DNA from: Mesorhizobium sp. C432A
Lineage (GTDB): Bacteria > Pseudomonadota > Alphaproteobacteria > Rhizobiales > Rhizobiaceae
DNA: 64,000 bases
Reading direction: 5' to 3'
Assembly: GCF_030323145.1 (NCBI RefSeq)
Contig: NZ_CP100470.1
Location: 5,497,001-5,561,000 of the forward strand
Part shown: positions 48,033-57,627 of the stretch, piece after piece
Position numbering within the stretch: position 1 is the first letter of the stretch
Layout of the letters: each line of letters starts with the position of its first letter
The notes under the pieces: generated by a model
Databases searched by the model: none
What the model was told of the DNA's origin: nothing
Seen by the model: only the letters and a program-made list of their open reading frames with translations
Translations under genes and position numbers: made by a program

Positions 48033-48680
48033 ATGAATTTTGATTTTCTCTTTATCGTGACCTATGGGCGATCAGGCTCAACTCTGCTTCAGGGGATAGT
48101 GAACACCATCCCGGGTGTGCTTATCAGAGGTGAAAATGCGGGCGCTCTTCACGGTCTTATCAAGTCCTGGGAGGCGGTGAAGATTGCGCAGGACCTGTTC
48201 TCAGCCGATAGCGAAAAGCCCACCAGTCCATGGTTTGGCGCCGCCGGCATGGATCTTGATCGATTCGGGCACGATCTTGCCGCCAGTTTCATTCGGAATA
48301 TCTTGAAGCCGCCGCCAGATATTCGCGTCACAGGCTTCAAGGAAATTCGCTATCACTTGACTGCTGGTGAACTGGCGTTCGAGCTGGAATTCATGCGGCG
48401 CTTCTTTCCTCGCTGTGCCTTTCTTATCAACACGCGGGGTCTGGAGGCCACTATCGCCAGCAACAAAAAGGCAGGTCATGATGTTTCAAAGGAGGATTTG
48501 ACTAAAGCCGATCAGTTGCTTCGCGACATAGCAGAATCGTCGACGCGAGACATTTTTCACGTCCATTATGATGACTACCGCTATGACCCTGATCGCCTTA
48601 GGCCACTATTTGACTTCCTTGGCGTTAACTTTGACCGCGTCACCCTGCAGAACGTTTTTGACACAAAGCACTCGAGCTAG
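48033..48680 (+). CDS. Sulfotransferase-family protein
   Basis: A 215-residue protein whose first residues, MNFDFLFIVTYGRSGSTLLQ, contain the 5'-phosphosulfate-binding loop GRSGSTLL of PAPS-dependent sulfotransferases. Further family-like parts are TGFKEIRYHL and FPRCAFLINTRGLEATIASN (3'-phosphate-binding region with Arg and Ser), then HVHYDDYRYDPDRLRPLFDF. The ATG at 48033 has GAGGT five bases before it; a longer frame from 47892 exists but has no good ribosome-binding site. With cysD-cysNC in the same window it could sulfate a surface sugar. The C-terminus is shorter than in many relatives (250-300 residues), yet no frameshift is apparent. Confidence 0.82.
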   Translation: MNFDFLFIVTYGRSGSTLLQGIVNTIPGVLIRGENAGALHGLIKSWEAVKIAQDLFSADSEKPTSPWFGAAGMDLDRFGHDLAASFIRNILKPPPDIRVTGFKEIRYHLTAGELAFELEFMRRFFPRCAFLINTRGLEATIASNKKAGHDVSKEDLTKADQLLRDIAESSTRDIFHVHYDDYRYDPDRLRPLFDFLGVNFDRVTLQNVFDTKHSS

Positions 48681-48943
48681 GGGACGCCTTCTCAACGGCC
48701 TCGGCGGTCAAGGCCTCGACTGCACCGCACCCGCTGCGTTACCCCATTGATCTAGACTAGTCGATACGTGGGTAAACCGACCGCGTTTGGCCATATCAGT
48801 TCCAAACTTGGTCCACTATGGCTCCGGCGCGAAATTCGATGCATGGATTTGCCTTTCCGACCGACGCACGTGAAGGAAATGCGGCTGTAGGTTTGTGACG
48901 GCTACAGAGTTCGGCTAAGTTTGAGGCTGAGCGGAGGACATCA

Positions 48944-49678
48944 ATGGCGATAGAGTTTCAGGCGACTTGCCCGATCTGCACCGAGCGGAAGACGTTCACA
49001 TCCCCAGACGACTATTACAGCTGCCGAGACTCCCTTGTCGCCGTCAATTGCCCGCTGAACGATTGCGTGACGCGCGAGCGGGCCGCAGCTGATGTCGTAT
49101 TCTCGCTCTTCCCAAGAGAAGCTTTCAAGACGCTCCGCGTGCACGAATCGGCGCCGGGAGGGCGCGGCCTTTCGCTATGGCTTTGGTACAATTCAAAGCA
49201 AAAGGTGTTTTCAGGCTATTATCCGAGCAAACCTTTCGGTTCGATGGTTGAGCACATCAGGAATGAGGACCTGGAGGCTCAAACCTTTCCTGACCGAACT
49301 TTCGACCTAGTCATCCATCTTGATGTAATGGAGCACCTATTCCACCCATTTGCCGCCCTCAGGGAGATTTTCCGAACTCTGGATTTCGGTGGCGTGTGCA
49401 TTTTCACAACACCGACATACCCGGAATGGGCGGCCTCAGAACAAGTAGCCTTCCGATCGAAGGATGGCATCCGGATTGTGGGCGAACCCGAATACCATGG
49501 CAACCCGCAAGATCCGAGCGGATCATTGGTCACTTGGCGGTATGGCTACGATTTTCCCCTGCTGATCCAGCGACACACCGGATTCGACGTTGAAGTGCGG
49601 AGAATGCAGTCCAATAGCATTGCGGTCCTTGGCCCTATGACGGAGGTATACATACTGAGAAAGCCACGCACGTTCTAA
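48944..49678 (+). CDS. Methyltransferase with N-terminal Cys-rich motif
   Basis: A 244-residue protein. The first 45 residues have a zinc-ribbon-like set of cysteines (Cys9, Cys12 in CPICTERK, then Cys27, Cys36 and Cys41). The rest is a class I methyltransferase: EDLEAQTFPDRTFDLVIHLD followed by VMEHLFHPFAALREIFR and GGVCIFTTPTYPEW. The Gly-rich motif I is degenerate (HESAPGGRGLSLWL), so SAM binding should be tested. GGAGG precedes the ATG at 48944. It is convergent with the giant polysaccharide gene. The layout recalls small sugar C- or O-methyltransferases with an N-terminal zinc site, but the substrate is unknown. Confidence 0.8.
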   Translation: MAIEFQATCPICTERKTFTSPDDYYSCRDSLVAVNCPLNDCVTRERAAADVVFSLFPREAFKTLRVHESAPGGRGLSLWLWYNSKQKVFSGYYPSKPFGSMVEHIRNEDLEAQTFPDRTFDLVIHLDVMEHLFHPFAALREIFRTLDFGGVCIFTTPTYPEWAASEQVAFRSKDGIRIVGEPEYHGNPQDPSGSLVTWRYGYDFPLLIQRHTGFDVEVRRMQSNSIAVLGPMTEVYILRKPRTF

Positions 49679-49764
49679 TCTAGAGGTGCGAACCTCGTCA
49701 GCGGCGATAAATTTCAGCTCTTCTGAGTGAGGTTTCAAAAATTCTATTTGGACATTCACGGTGT

Positions 49765-52700
49765 CTAGTCCGGCCGCTCCACGAGCGTAACGCAATCCAG
49801 TTCGTCCACGCCGCCCCAGTGAATGATATTGCTTTCGCGAACGACAAGCCCCGCACTTTTGGCGTAGGTCTCGAACAGTTTCCTGGTCATGTGGTTTCGC
49901 GCCAGTGGATTCCGACCGTAGTGCCGGTTCATTGGCGCTGGATAGTTAGAGTGGTGAAAAAGCCCCATTCCGCCGGGCCGCAGTATTCGTGCTGCATCCC
50001 TGAGATAGCTCTCAACGATATCCGGGCTGAAATGCACCATGGAGTCATAACAATAGATAGCGGTCACACTTCCTTGTTCCACCGGCTCAAAGGTGGCCCC
50101 GTCCCCCTTGAGATATCGGACAAACGGATACGCCCGCAGCCTGTCTCGGCAGAAATCCAGGTTGGCCTCGTGAATGTCCATCAGCGTCAGGCGATCCGTC
50201 ATCTGAGCAACTCGTTCGGCGTGCCGACCATGTCCGCACGACAATTCGAGAACTGACGTCAGGTCCAGTTTGTTGAAGAGACGACGAAAGTTCTTGTCCT
50301 CGTCCCAAAACAGATGGGTCCAGGGCTCGGCATCGTCATAGTATGGGCTTTCGACCCAAGCGGCGCCGACGATCGCCACTGACTCGCCGAGCTTTCTCTT
50401 CGATTCAGAATTGATCATATCGGCGCTGTTTGTTTCTTCGGCCTTGGCCCGAGTTTCCCCAGAAACCTGATGCCACTCGAACCGTGGCTTGTCGCCTGTC
50501 GCGAGGCCAAATTGCTCGTAGAGTCGTTGGGCATATGCGCTTGCTGATTCTTGCGCTGCCGCTCCCAGATGGAAGCGGGCAATCGTTTCGGATTGCACGC
50601 GCGCGATCTCTTGCAGATGGCTGGCGTTGAAACTCCCGATGGTCACGCTTGATTGATGCCGGCGATGCGCGTTGAGCGCGTGCGGATGGAACGCGATATC
50701 GCCCTTCTCCAGCAATCGCAGATACGCGACCCAGTCGCCGGCATTCCTGTAGGAAGCGATTTCATCAAGGTGCTGGCTGAGAGCCTCGCGCAGCGCCTCC
50801 CTTCGAAACAGAACGCCGCTGACGTTTGGAATGGTGTTCTTGAGGTAAAGTGCCTCGGCGATCTCCTGGCGGCCATCCACGACATAGGGTTTCGTCCAGC
50901 GAGACCGGTCAATATCGGCCACATAGTCGAGATAGTGTTCGGACAAGACGCGGCCGGCGCCGTCTATCTGGCGCGACTGGCAGTAGCTCATTACGACTTC
51001 GTCGCGCTCGAAGGCTGGCATAAGCTCGGCCAGAAAGCCGGGATCGGCGAGGTCGTCGGCTTCGGCGATCCAAACGTAATCGCCCCGCGCCATTTCGACC
51101 CCACGCATCCATTGACGGAAGACCGAGCCCGAATTCTGCGCATTCACGACCAACCTGCACGAAATGTCGCAATCGGCCAGAAATTGCTGGATGACCTCGA
51201 CGCTTTCGTCCGTCGAAGCATCGTCAAGCACGATCAACTCATAGGGCCGCATCGTCTGATCGGTGATCGAGCTCAGGCGCGCACCCAGATATCGGGCGTA
51301 ATTGTAGTTCGGCACGATGACCGACACCCGCGGCGATGGCCTTTCTGCGTAAATCAGCAAGTCGTGCAGGTAGTGGCTGAAGCTGAATTCCTGGCGGACA
51401 ATATCACGGCCCACGCCTGCCAGATTTCGAGCATTGTCCGGATCATCGAGTAGACCGTTGATGGCCTTGGCCATGGCGTCAGTGTCGAATGCAGGCACAA
51501 GACTTCCGCAATCACGCTTCAGCAAGTCCTGGAAGCCGCCTGCGCCTTCGAAGGCAACGACCGGGACCGTGGCATCAAGCGCCTCAAGTACCACCGACGG
51601 GAACGGATCTTCACGCGAAGTCAGGGCGTAAATATCCGCCGCGAAATAATATTCCTGCGGGTTCTCTACCAAGCCCACAAAGACGAAGCGATCCTCGAGC
51701 CCTGCTTCCCTCACGCGTTGCATCTGTTTGGCGTGAAAGGCGCGATCGACGTGGCCGACCCAGACCGCAACCACATCCGGATTGGACCTCATCAGAGTGA
51801 GGCAAACGTCAACGAAAAGATCGAGGCCCTTCCGATGATCGGCGTAGCCCGCGCACAAGATGATGCTGGTGTTTGTCGATAGTTGCAATTTGGCGCGGAC
51901 CGCCTCGCGGACCCGTTGACGGTCCCCTGCGTGGTACGGCATGCGCAAATAGAGGCCTTGCGGTCTGACGACTGACTGGCTGACCGGCCGGCCAACAAAT
52001 TCTTCAAATCCGGCTTTCACGATCTCTGCTGGGAAAACGACTGTATCGGCGCCCTCGGCAATCGCCTCGGCGGCATCAGCAAGGCCGTAGGACTTTAATA
52101 TCCCGGGCAGCTCGTGGACGAGGCACACCGTGCGGAACCCCGCCTGTTTCAGCAGCGGGACGAGCATGCCGGATACGGTGGTGTTCACGACCGCCACTTC
52201 CGCGCCTGCGTTCCTGATGGCGGTCAGGCGACACAACACATCGGCGGCATCTCCCTCTGGCACATTGATCCTATGCACTGTCGCTGTGTCGGCGAAACGG
52301 CCGAGCAGCGGCCCATCACCCAGCACGACGAGATCCGGCGCGAAACCAAGCTGTGTGAACCCCTTGGCCAAATTGAGCGCCAGCAATTGTGCGCCATGCG
52401 GATGGGCGTCGTGGGAAACGATTGCGATCCGGGGTTTGCATTTCCCGCTCGCCGCCTCCAGAGCGTCGCGGGTCGCTTGCAGGTAGGCGTAGCCGTTTAC
52501 GGTATCGGGCTCCAGATGAGCGCCTTCCGCCCATTCGTTCCAGGCGTTGACGAAGACCAGCCGCTCGGATGGCTCCTTGACATGGGCCAGCGTGTCCTCG
52601 ATGGCGTTGCCCAGCCACCCTCGGTAGAGCGCGGGGGTGTTGTTGATGAACACGGTGCCGCCGCGCTTGCGGCGCGCCGTGTTGTCCCAGCCGGGACAAA

Positions 52701-55002
52701 CCGAGCGGAAGAGCTTGTATTTGCGGGGTGGATAGTTCTCGCTGCGCTGCGGAAAAACAGACCAGTCATAGACAGTGGTGGCAAAATCGTCGTGCAGCGG
52801 CGCAACGGTGTGCGTGACATTTGGCGGCGCCGAATTGTTTGGCGGAAATTCCACAGCGGCATCGAACCCGTAACGGTCAGGAGACACGGCTTCGAAGGAC
52901 TGGGTGTAAGCGAGGAAAATCTCGCCTATGCCGTTCTCCCGGCACCATGTCCGCCAGCGTTGCGCCGTCTCGGCTGCCGCCGGAAGCAGGCTTGGGCGAT
53001 AGACAAGCAGAAGCGGCTTGCCGTCGATCCGGATGTAACGAGGGTCGCGAAGATAAGGCGCGACCTCGGCGATGAAAGCGAGATCATCCTGGGGAGAGTG
53101 ATCCTGGGCGATCAGGATCTCTTGGTCCAGCCCGTCCCAGCGGCGCGACCAGTTTTCGTTGGCCCAGCAAAGGCAGAACGGCATGTCGAGGCTCTTGTCC
53201 CCGAGCCAGTTTTCGAGCGGCTTTTCCAACAGCCTCTTGCCGCCGAACCAATAAAAATAGAAGCAGAAGCCTTCCACGCCATAGAGCTTTGCCAGGTTGA
53301 TCTGGCGGTACTGCACGGCGGTGTCGCGCAGATCATAGTAGCCGAGGGCATCCGGTTCATGCGGCTGGTGGTGGCCGAAAAATTGCGGTTGGGCGGGCCT
53401 GACATTGGTCCATTCGGTGAAGCCTTGCCCCCACCATTCATCGTTTTCGGGCGTCGGGTGGAACTGCGGCAGGTAGAACGCAATGACGCGCACCGGCTTT
53501 TGGTGCAGCGGCGGAGCTTCGAGACGCGGCACGTAGACGGGTTCGGGTGCAACGGCCGGGCCAGAACTGGCCGGCCGGTACAAGGCCGTCCCGACGTAGC
53601 CCATCGGTGCGTCGGGCGCCTCCAGGCTTCGCCAGGCGCGATAGGCATTCGTAACGCCAAACAGCGAAGGAAAGGTCGAAAACACCGCGCTTTTCAACTT
53701 CCGTTTAACGTCGACAGACAGCGGCAGTTTGTGCCAGCAAATGTACGCGCCGCGAGCCAAGACGCGGCGAGCGGTCATAGGTGCCTTGCCGATCGCGCGG
53801 ACGCGGCTCGCAATTCCGCGCAATGGCCTGGTCAGTCGCCATGAGGTGCTGGCGTAGACTGCATCGAGAACACCGTGCAACCGGACTTCCTCGAAGCGAG
53901 CATTGTCGCGATCGGCAAGGAGCGTGCTGGCGGCCGCATGCGCCGTCGACAGTTCCGCTTGCAAGGCGTTGATCTCTTCTAACCTTTCAGCGAGCTGGGC
54001 TCTTGCGCCTGCGATCTCGTCGGAGCGGCTCTCGATCTCTCTGCGCGCCTTGGCGACCTCCTCGAGGAGCGCCTGCATTTGCGCTTCGCGATGGTCGCCC
54101 AGTTCCCGTTTGCTCGTGATCTCCTCTTCCATCGTCATCGACCGCAACGACCAGGGATTTCCAGCCTGGCTGGCAGCGTTCAGCGCCGTGCCATCAAGAC
54201 GAAGGATGCTCTGTTCAACCGCCGCGACCTCTCCTGCTACGTAGCGGCGCCCGAGGACGTTCTCCTGGGACGGCCGTTTGGTTACGATACAAAGAGAGTT
54301 CAGGAACTCTACGGAATGAATCGACGCAAGCGAAGGATCATCGAATACGACCCCGTACCGATTCGCGAATGCCGCGAGTGCATCCGTTCGACTATGGTCC
54401 AGTCCCCAGTGCTCGTGATTGATCAAATCAAGCAATCGCTTGAAGAACGACATCGAGGAAAGCGGATCATAGAGGCCACCTTCGAAGTCCTGCCAGTAGC
54501 TGGTATGCAGATCTTCGACAACGAATATCCCACCATCTGAAAGATGAGGAAAATAGCCTGTGAATGTCCGTATGACGTCGGAAGATCTGTGCGAACCGTC
54601 GTCTATGATGATGTCGAAAGCCTCGGATCGATCGACAATACTGCGCTTAACGTCTTCGGCGTTAGCATCACCTATGACAACGTCGATTTTCCCGTCGTCG
54701 AAACGCAGGAGTCCGCAGTTCTGGTTGATATCACAGCCCAGAATAATTTCCGCTTTTGTAAAATACTTTCCCCATATCTCAAGCGAGCCGCCGTTCTGGA
54801 TTCCAATTTCGAGGATCCGAACCGGTTTGTTTCGATATCTCGAAAAAAATCGATCATACTCACTCAAGTAAATCGACCACTTGTCAGACACCTTGCCGTC
54901 ATGTTTGTCGTAGAGTCGGCGAAGTGACCGGCCGCGGATATTCGTCGGCTCCGTATCCGCTTTCGGATCGCTGCCTTTCCGCGAAGTTGCTGGCTCATTC
55001 AT
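49765..55002 (-). CDS. Giant polysaccharide assembly protein: MT - coiled coil - WbsX/GH99-like - GT4 - GT2 - MT
   Basis: A 1745-residue protein with at least six parts. About 30-245: methyltransferase of the CmcI/macrocin type (VRILEIGIQNGGSLEIWGKY, DIIIDDGSH at 130-138, VEDLHTSYW at 162-170). About 290-375: coiled coil, followed by STSWRLTRPLRG. About 503-850: WbsX/Glyco_hydro_99-like domain (IAFYLPQFHPTPENDEWWGQ, WTNVRPAQPQF, FVNAWNEWAEGAHLEPD). About 856-1220: GT4 (AGYADHRKGLDLFVDV; ALTSREDPFPSVVLEALD). About 1224-1460: GT2 (SVIVPNYNYARYLGARLSSI, DDAST at 1260-1264, WIAEADDLADPGF). About 1540-1742: second methyltransferase (VLELSCGHGRHAERVA). No signal peptide or membrane helix is seen. 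The ATG at 55002 overlaps the rmlD stop by 4 bases, placing it in the rml operon. Likely builds and caps a rhamnose-containing glycan; that role is inferred. Confidence 0.88.
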   Translation of the reverse strand: MNEPATSRKGSDPKADTEPTNIRGRSLRRLYDKHDGKVSDKWSIYLSEYDRFFSRYRNKPVRILEIGIQNGGSLEIWGKYFTKAEIILGCDINQNCGLLRFDDGKIDVVIGDANAEDVKRSIVDRSEAFDIIIDDGSHRSSDVIRTFTGYFPHLSDGGIFVVEDLHTSYWQDFEGGLYDPLSSMSFFKRLLDLINHEHWGLDHSRTDALAAFANRYGVVFDDPSLASIHSVEFLNSLCIVTKRPSQENVLGRRYVAGEVAAVEQSILRLDGTALNAASQAGNPWSLRSMTMEEEITSKRELGDHREAQMQALLEEVAKARREIESRSDEIAGARAQLAERLEEINALQAELSTAHAAASTLLADRDNARFEEVRLHGVLDAVYASTSWRLTRPLRGIASRVRAIGKAPMTARRVLARGAYICWHKLPLSVDVKRKLKSAVFSTFPSLFGVTNAYRAWRSLEAPDAPMGYVGTALYRPASSGPAVAPEPVYVPRLEAPPLHQKPVRVIAFYLPQFHPTPENDEWWGQGFTEWTNVRPAQPQFFGHHQPHEPDALGYYDLRDTAVQYRQINLAKLYGVEGFCFYFYWFGGKRLLEKPLENWLGDKSLDMPFCLCWANENWSRRWDGLDQEILIAQDHSPQDDLAFIAEVAPYLRDPRYIRIDGKPLLLVYRPSLLPAAAETAQRWRTWCRENGIGEIFLAYTQSFEAVSPDRYGFDAAVEFPPNNSAPPNVTHTVAPLHDDFATTVYDWSVFPQRSENYPPRKYKLFRSVCPGWDNTARRKRGGTVFINNTPALYRGWLGNAIEDTLAHVKEPSERLVFVNAWNEWAEGAHLEPDTVNGYAYLQATRDALEAASGKCKPRIAIVSHDAHPHGAQLLALNLAKGFTQLGFAPDLVVLGDGPLLGRFADTATVHRINVPEGDAADVLCRLTAIRNAGAEVAVVNTTVSGMLVPLLKQAGFRTVCLVHELPGILKSYGLADAAEAIAEGADTVVFPAEIVKAGFEEFVGRPVSQSVVRPQGLYLRMPYHAGDRQRVREAVRAKLQLSTNTSIILCAGYADHRKGLDLFVDVCLTLMRSNPDVVAVWVGHVDRAFHAKQMQRVREAGLEDRFVFVGLVENPQEYYFAADIYALTSREDPFPSVVLEALDATVPVVAFEGAGGFQDLLKRDCGSLVPAFDTDAMAKAINGLLDDPDNARNLAGVGRDIVRQEFSFSHYLHDLLIYAERPSPRVSVIVPNYNYARYLGARLSSITDQTMRPYELIVLDDASTDESVEVIQQFLADCDISCRLVVNAQNSGSVFRQWMRGVEMARGDYVWIAEADDLADPGFLAELMPAFERDEVVMSYCQSRQIDGAGRVLSEHYLDYVADIDRSRWTKPYVVDGRQEIAEALYLKNTIPNVSGVLFRREALREALSQHLDEIASYRNAGDWVAYLRLLEKGDIAFHPHALNAHRRHQSSVTIGSFNASHLQEIARVQSETIARFHLGAAAQESASAYAQRLYEQFGLATGDKPRFEWHQVSGETRAKAEETNSADMINSESKRKLGESVAIVGAAWVESPYYDDAEPWTHLFWDEDKNFRRLFNKLDLTSVLELSCGHGRHAERVAQMTDRLTLMDIHEANLDFCRDRLRAYPFVRYLKGDGATFEPVEQGSVTAIYCYDSMVHFSPDIVESYLRDAARILRPGGMGLFHHSNYPAPMNRHYGRNPLARNHMTRKLFETYAKSAGLVVRESNIIHWGGVDELDCVTLVERPD

Positions 55003-55976
55003 CGTTGGAGGCTGTCCTTGATTGGCGCCAAATCGCTTCGAGGCGGTCCGGCAACAGGTCCATGGCGATGCCCCTCGATCGCGCTCGTTGTCTCCCCCGC
55101 CAAAAGGCGGCCGACCAAGGCATTTGTGGATAATTGCCACTCCGGCGCCGTCCATCCGAACGTGGCTGCGAATTTCGCGCTCGAAAGCCGCGAATTGGCG
55201 GGGCGCCCCGCCTTGGTAGGATAGTCGCTGGTCGCGATGTCGCGCACCTGCGCACGCGGGCCACCCAACGCCCGGCTTGTGTCCAGGATGTGGCGGGCAA
55301 AGCCACTCCAGTTAGTCTCGCCGGTTCCCGCCAGATGGTAGATGCCGAAGGACGCAAAGCCTGTGTGGCCACGCAGGATCGCTGCTGCACGGAGGATAGC
55401 GTCGGCGATATCGAGCGCGGAAGTCGGGTTTCCCCACTGGTCGCCCACCACCGCGATCTCGTCACGGTCGCTAGCCAGCCTGAGCATGGTCTTGACGAAA
55501 TTCTTGCCGAACGGGCTGTAAACCCAACCGGTGCGCAGTATCACGTGGCGCGGGCTGGCTGCAGCCACCGCCTGTTCGCCCGCAAGCTTGGACGCGCCGT
55601 AGACGCCGAGCGGCGCGGTCGCGTCCGCCTCATCATAAGCACCGGTCTTGGTGCCGTCGAAGACATAGTCGGTCGAAAGATGAATGACCGGGACACCAAG
55701 CCGCGCTGCCGCTTCGGCCACCTTGCCGGCGCCCGCGGCGTTCACCGCAAAAGCCAGTTCGGGCTCGTCCTCGGCCTGGTCCACCACGGTGTAAGCGGCG
55801 GCCGAGACTATGACATCGGGCCTCGCCGCCGCAAGCGCCTCGAACACCGTGTCGGGCCGCGCCAGATCGAGCTGCGGCCGTCCCACGGCGACCACCTCCA
55901 CGCCCGCCAGCCCTTGCCCCGCCTCCAGCAAACTGGTGGCGACCTGGCCCTCGCGTCCGGTGACGACAAGCCTCAC
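54999..55976 (-). CDS. rmlD: dTDP-4-dehydrorhamnose reductase
   Basis: Last step of dTDP-L-rhamnose synthesis, NAD(P)H-dependent, 325 residues. The protein starts at a GTG ([20 protein letters not shown]) that overlaps the rmlB stop by GTGA. Family motifs are [28 protein letters not shown] and the catalytic Tyr/Lys in [10 protein letters not shown]. The C-terminal part (about 295-325) is longer than in most RmlD proteins and ends next to the start of the giant gene. A frame from 56054 would overlap rmlB and is rejected. Confidence 0.95.
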   Translation of the reverse strand: MRLVVTGREGQVATSLLEAGQGLAGVEVVAVGRPQLDLARPDTVFEALAAARPDVIVSAAAYTVVDQAEDEPELAFAVNAAGAGKVAEAAARLGVPVIHLSTDYVFDGTKTGAYDEADATAPLGVYGASKLAGEQAVAAASPRHVILRTGWVYSPFGKNFVKTMLRLASDRDEIAVVGDQWGNPTSALDIADAILRAAAILRGHTGFASFGIYHLAGTGETNWSGFARHILDTSRALGGPRAQVRDIATSDYPTKAGRPANSRLSSAKFAATFGWTAPEWQLSTNALVGRLLAGETTSAIEGHRHGPVAGPPRSDLAPIKDSLQR

Positions 55977-57049
55977 GCCGCGCCCTTCCTGTCTTGGACC
56001 TGGCCCAGCCGCTCGCCGGCATAGCGCTGTTCGCGGATCGGGCCCCACCACCATTTGTTGTCGAGGAACCAGTCGACCGTCCTTGCCAGGCCGCTGTCGA
56101 AACTCTCGGCAGGCGTCCAGCCGAGGTCACGGCTGATTTTGGATGCGTCGATCGCGTAGCGGCGGTCGTGGCCGGGGCGGTCGGTGACGAAATTGATCAG
56201 ATCACGATGGCTTTTGCCGCCTTTTCGAGGCCGCCTGATGTCAAGCAGGTCGCAGATCGTCTCGACGACGCTCAAATTCGTCCGCTCCGAATTGCCGCCG
56301 ACATTGTAGCTTTCGCCCGGCATTCCCTTGGTCGCGACAAGCTCCAGCGCGCGCGCATGGTCCTCGACGAACAGCCAGTCGCGCACATTGGCGCCGGCGC
56401 CGTAGACCGGCAGCGGCTTTTCGTCGAGCGCGTTGAGGATGACCAGCGGGATCAGCTTTTCGGGGAAGTGATAGGGCCCGTAATTGTTCGAGCAATTGGA
56501 GAGCACGACTGGCAGGCCGTAGGTCTCGTGCCAGGCCCGCACCAGATGGTCCGACGCCGCCTTGGAGGCAGAATAGGGCGAGGACGGCGCGTAAGGCGTT
56601 TCCTCGACGAACATGCCGCCGTCGAAAGGCAGATCGCCGAACACCTCGTCGGTCGACACATGGTGGAAGCGGAAGCGGGCTTTCCTGTCGTCGCCAAGGC
56701 CACGCCAATATTCGAGCGCCGAATTCAGCACCCGGTAGGCGCCGACGATGTTGGTCTCGATGAAGGCGCCCGGTCCGTCGATCGAGCGGTCGACATGGCT
56801 TTCGGCGGCGAGGTTCATGACGACGTCGATCTCGTCGCGGTGGAGGATGTCGAGAACCGCCCGCTCGTCACAGATGTCGGCCTGCGCAAATTTGTAGTTG
56901 TGCGCATTCTCGATGGTGCGCAGCGAGGCCAGATTGCCGGCATAGGTGAGCTTGTCGAGATTGGTCACATGGTAGGCCGGATTGGCGCACAAATGCCGGC
57001 ACACGGCCGAGCCGATGAAGCCGGCACCGCCTGTCACCAGAAAATTCAT
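55973..57049 (-). CDS. rmlB: dTDP-glucose 4,6-dehydratase
   Basis: Converts dTDP-glucose to dTDP-4-keto-6-deoxyglucose, the branch point for rhamnose (RmlC, RmlD) and for the 3-amino sugars (WxcM and the FdtB-like enzyme). The 358 residues begin [49 protein letters not shown] and the catalytic [15 protein letters not shown] are clear. GGAGAG lies before the ATG at 57049. A frame from 57202 would overlap rmlC. The order rmlA-rmlC-rmlB-rmlD is one operon with the giant gene. Confidence 0.97.
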   Translation of the reverse strand: MNFLVTGGAGFIGSAVCRHLCANPAYHVTNLDKLTYAGNLASLRTIENAHNYKFAQADICDERAVLDILHRDEIDVVMNLAAESHVDRSIDGPGAFIETNIVGAYRVLNSALEYWRGLGDDRKARFRFHHVSTDEVFGDLPFDGGMFVEETPYAPSSPYSASKAASDHLVRAWHETYGLPVVLSNCSNNYGPYHFPEKLIPLVILNALDEKPLPVYGAGANVRDWLFVEDHARALELVATKGMPGESYNVGGNSERTNLSVVETICDLLDIRRPRKGGKSHRDLINFVTDRPGHDRRYAIDASKISRDLGWTPAESFDSGLARTVDWFLDNKWWWGPIREQRYAGERLGQVQDRKGAA

Positions 57050-57074
57050 GGCGCTCTCCTCACATCGTCGCGCG

Positions 57075-57626
57075 TCATGCGAACACCTCGGCCTCAGCAA
57101 GCGCCGACGCCTTGAGGTCCTTGGCCGAGAGCTCGAAGGCGCCGGCCGGCGACGGCCAATCGATGCCGATATCAGGATCGTCGAAACGGATCGATCGATC
57201 ATGCGCCGGCGAATAGGTGTCGGTGACCTTATACAGAACCTCGGTGTCCGGCACGAGCGTGACGAAACCGTGCGCGAAACCCTTCGGCACCAGGATCTGG
57301 TTGCCTCTCTCGGCCGATATTTCGAGCGCGACCCATTTTCCGAAGGTTTTCGAGCTGCGGCGGATGTCGACCGCCACGTCGAGAATCTTGCCTCGGATCA
57401 CACGCAGCAACTTGTCCTGCGCGCGTGGAGGCAGTTGATAGTGAAGCCCCCGCACGACACCTGCCGCCGCCGAATAGGAGTGATTGTCCTGGACGAAACG
57501 CAGGTCGATGCCGGCTTCAAAAAAGCGCTCGGCATTCCAGGTCTCGATGAAATAGCCGCGCGCATCGCCGTGCCGCTTCGGCACGATCTCGAGCACGCCA
57601 TCAAGACCAAGCTGCCTGAAGTCCAC
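57075..57626 (-). CDS. rmlC: dTDP-4-dehydrorhamnose 3,5-epimerase
   Basis: Cupin epimerase of 183 residues acting on dTDP-4-keto-6-deoxyglucose. Hallmarks are [35 protein letters not shown] (active-site His), and [20 protein letters not shown]. The start at [10 protein letters not shown] is 1 base after the rmlA stop, implying coupling. Its presence with RmlD shows that L-rhamnose, and not only the amino sugar, is made. Confidence 0.97.
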   Translation of the reverse strand: MDFRQLGLDGVLEIVPKRHGDARGYFIETWNAERFFEAGIDLRFVQDNHSYSAAAGVVRGLHYQLPPRAQDKLLRVIRGKILDVAVDIRRSSKTFGKWVALEISAERGNQILVPKGFAHGFVTLVPDTEVLYKVTDTYSPAHDRSIRFDDPDIGIDWPSPAGAFELSAKDLKASALAEAEVFA

Positions 57627-57627
57627 T

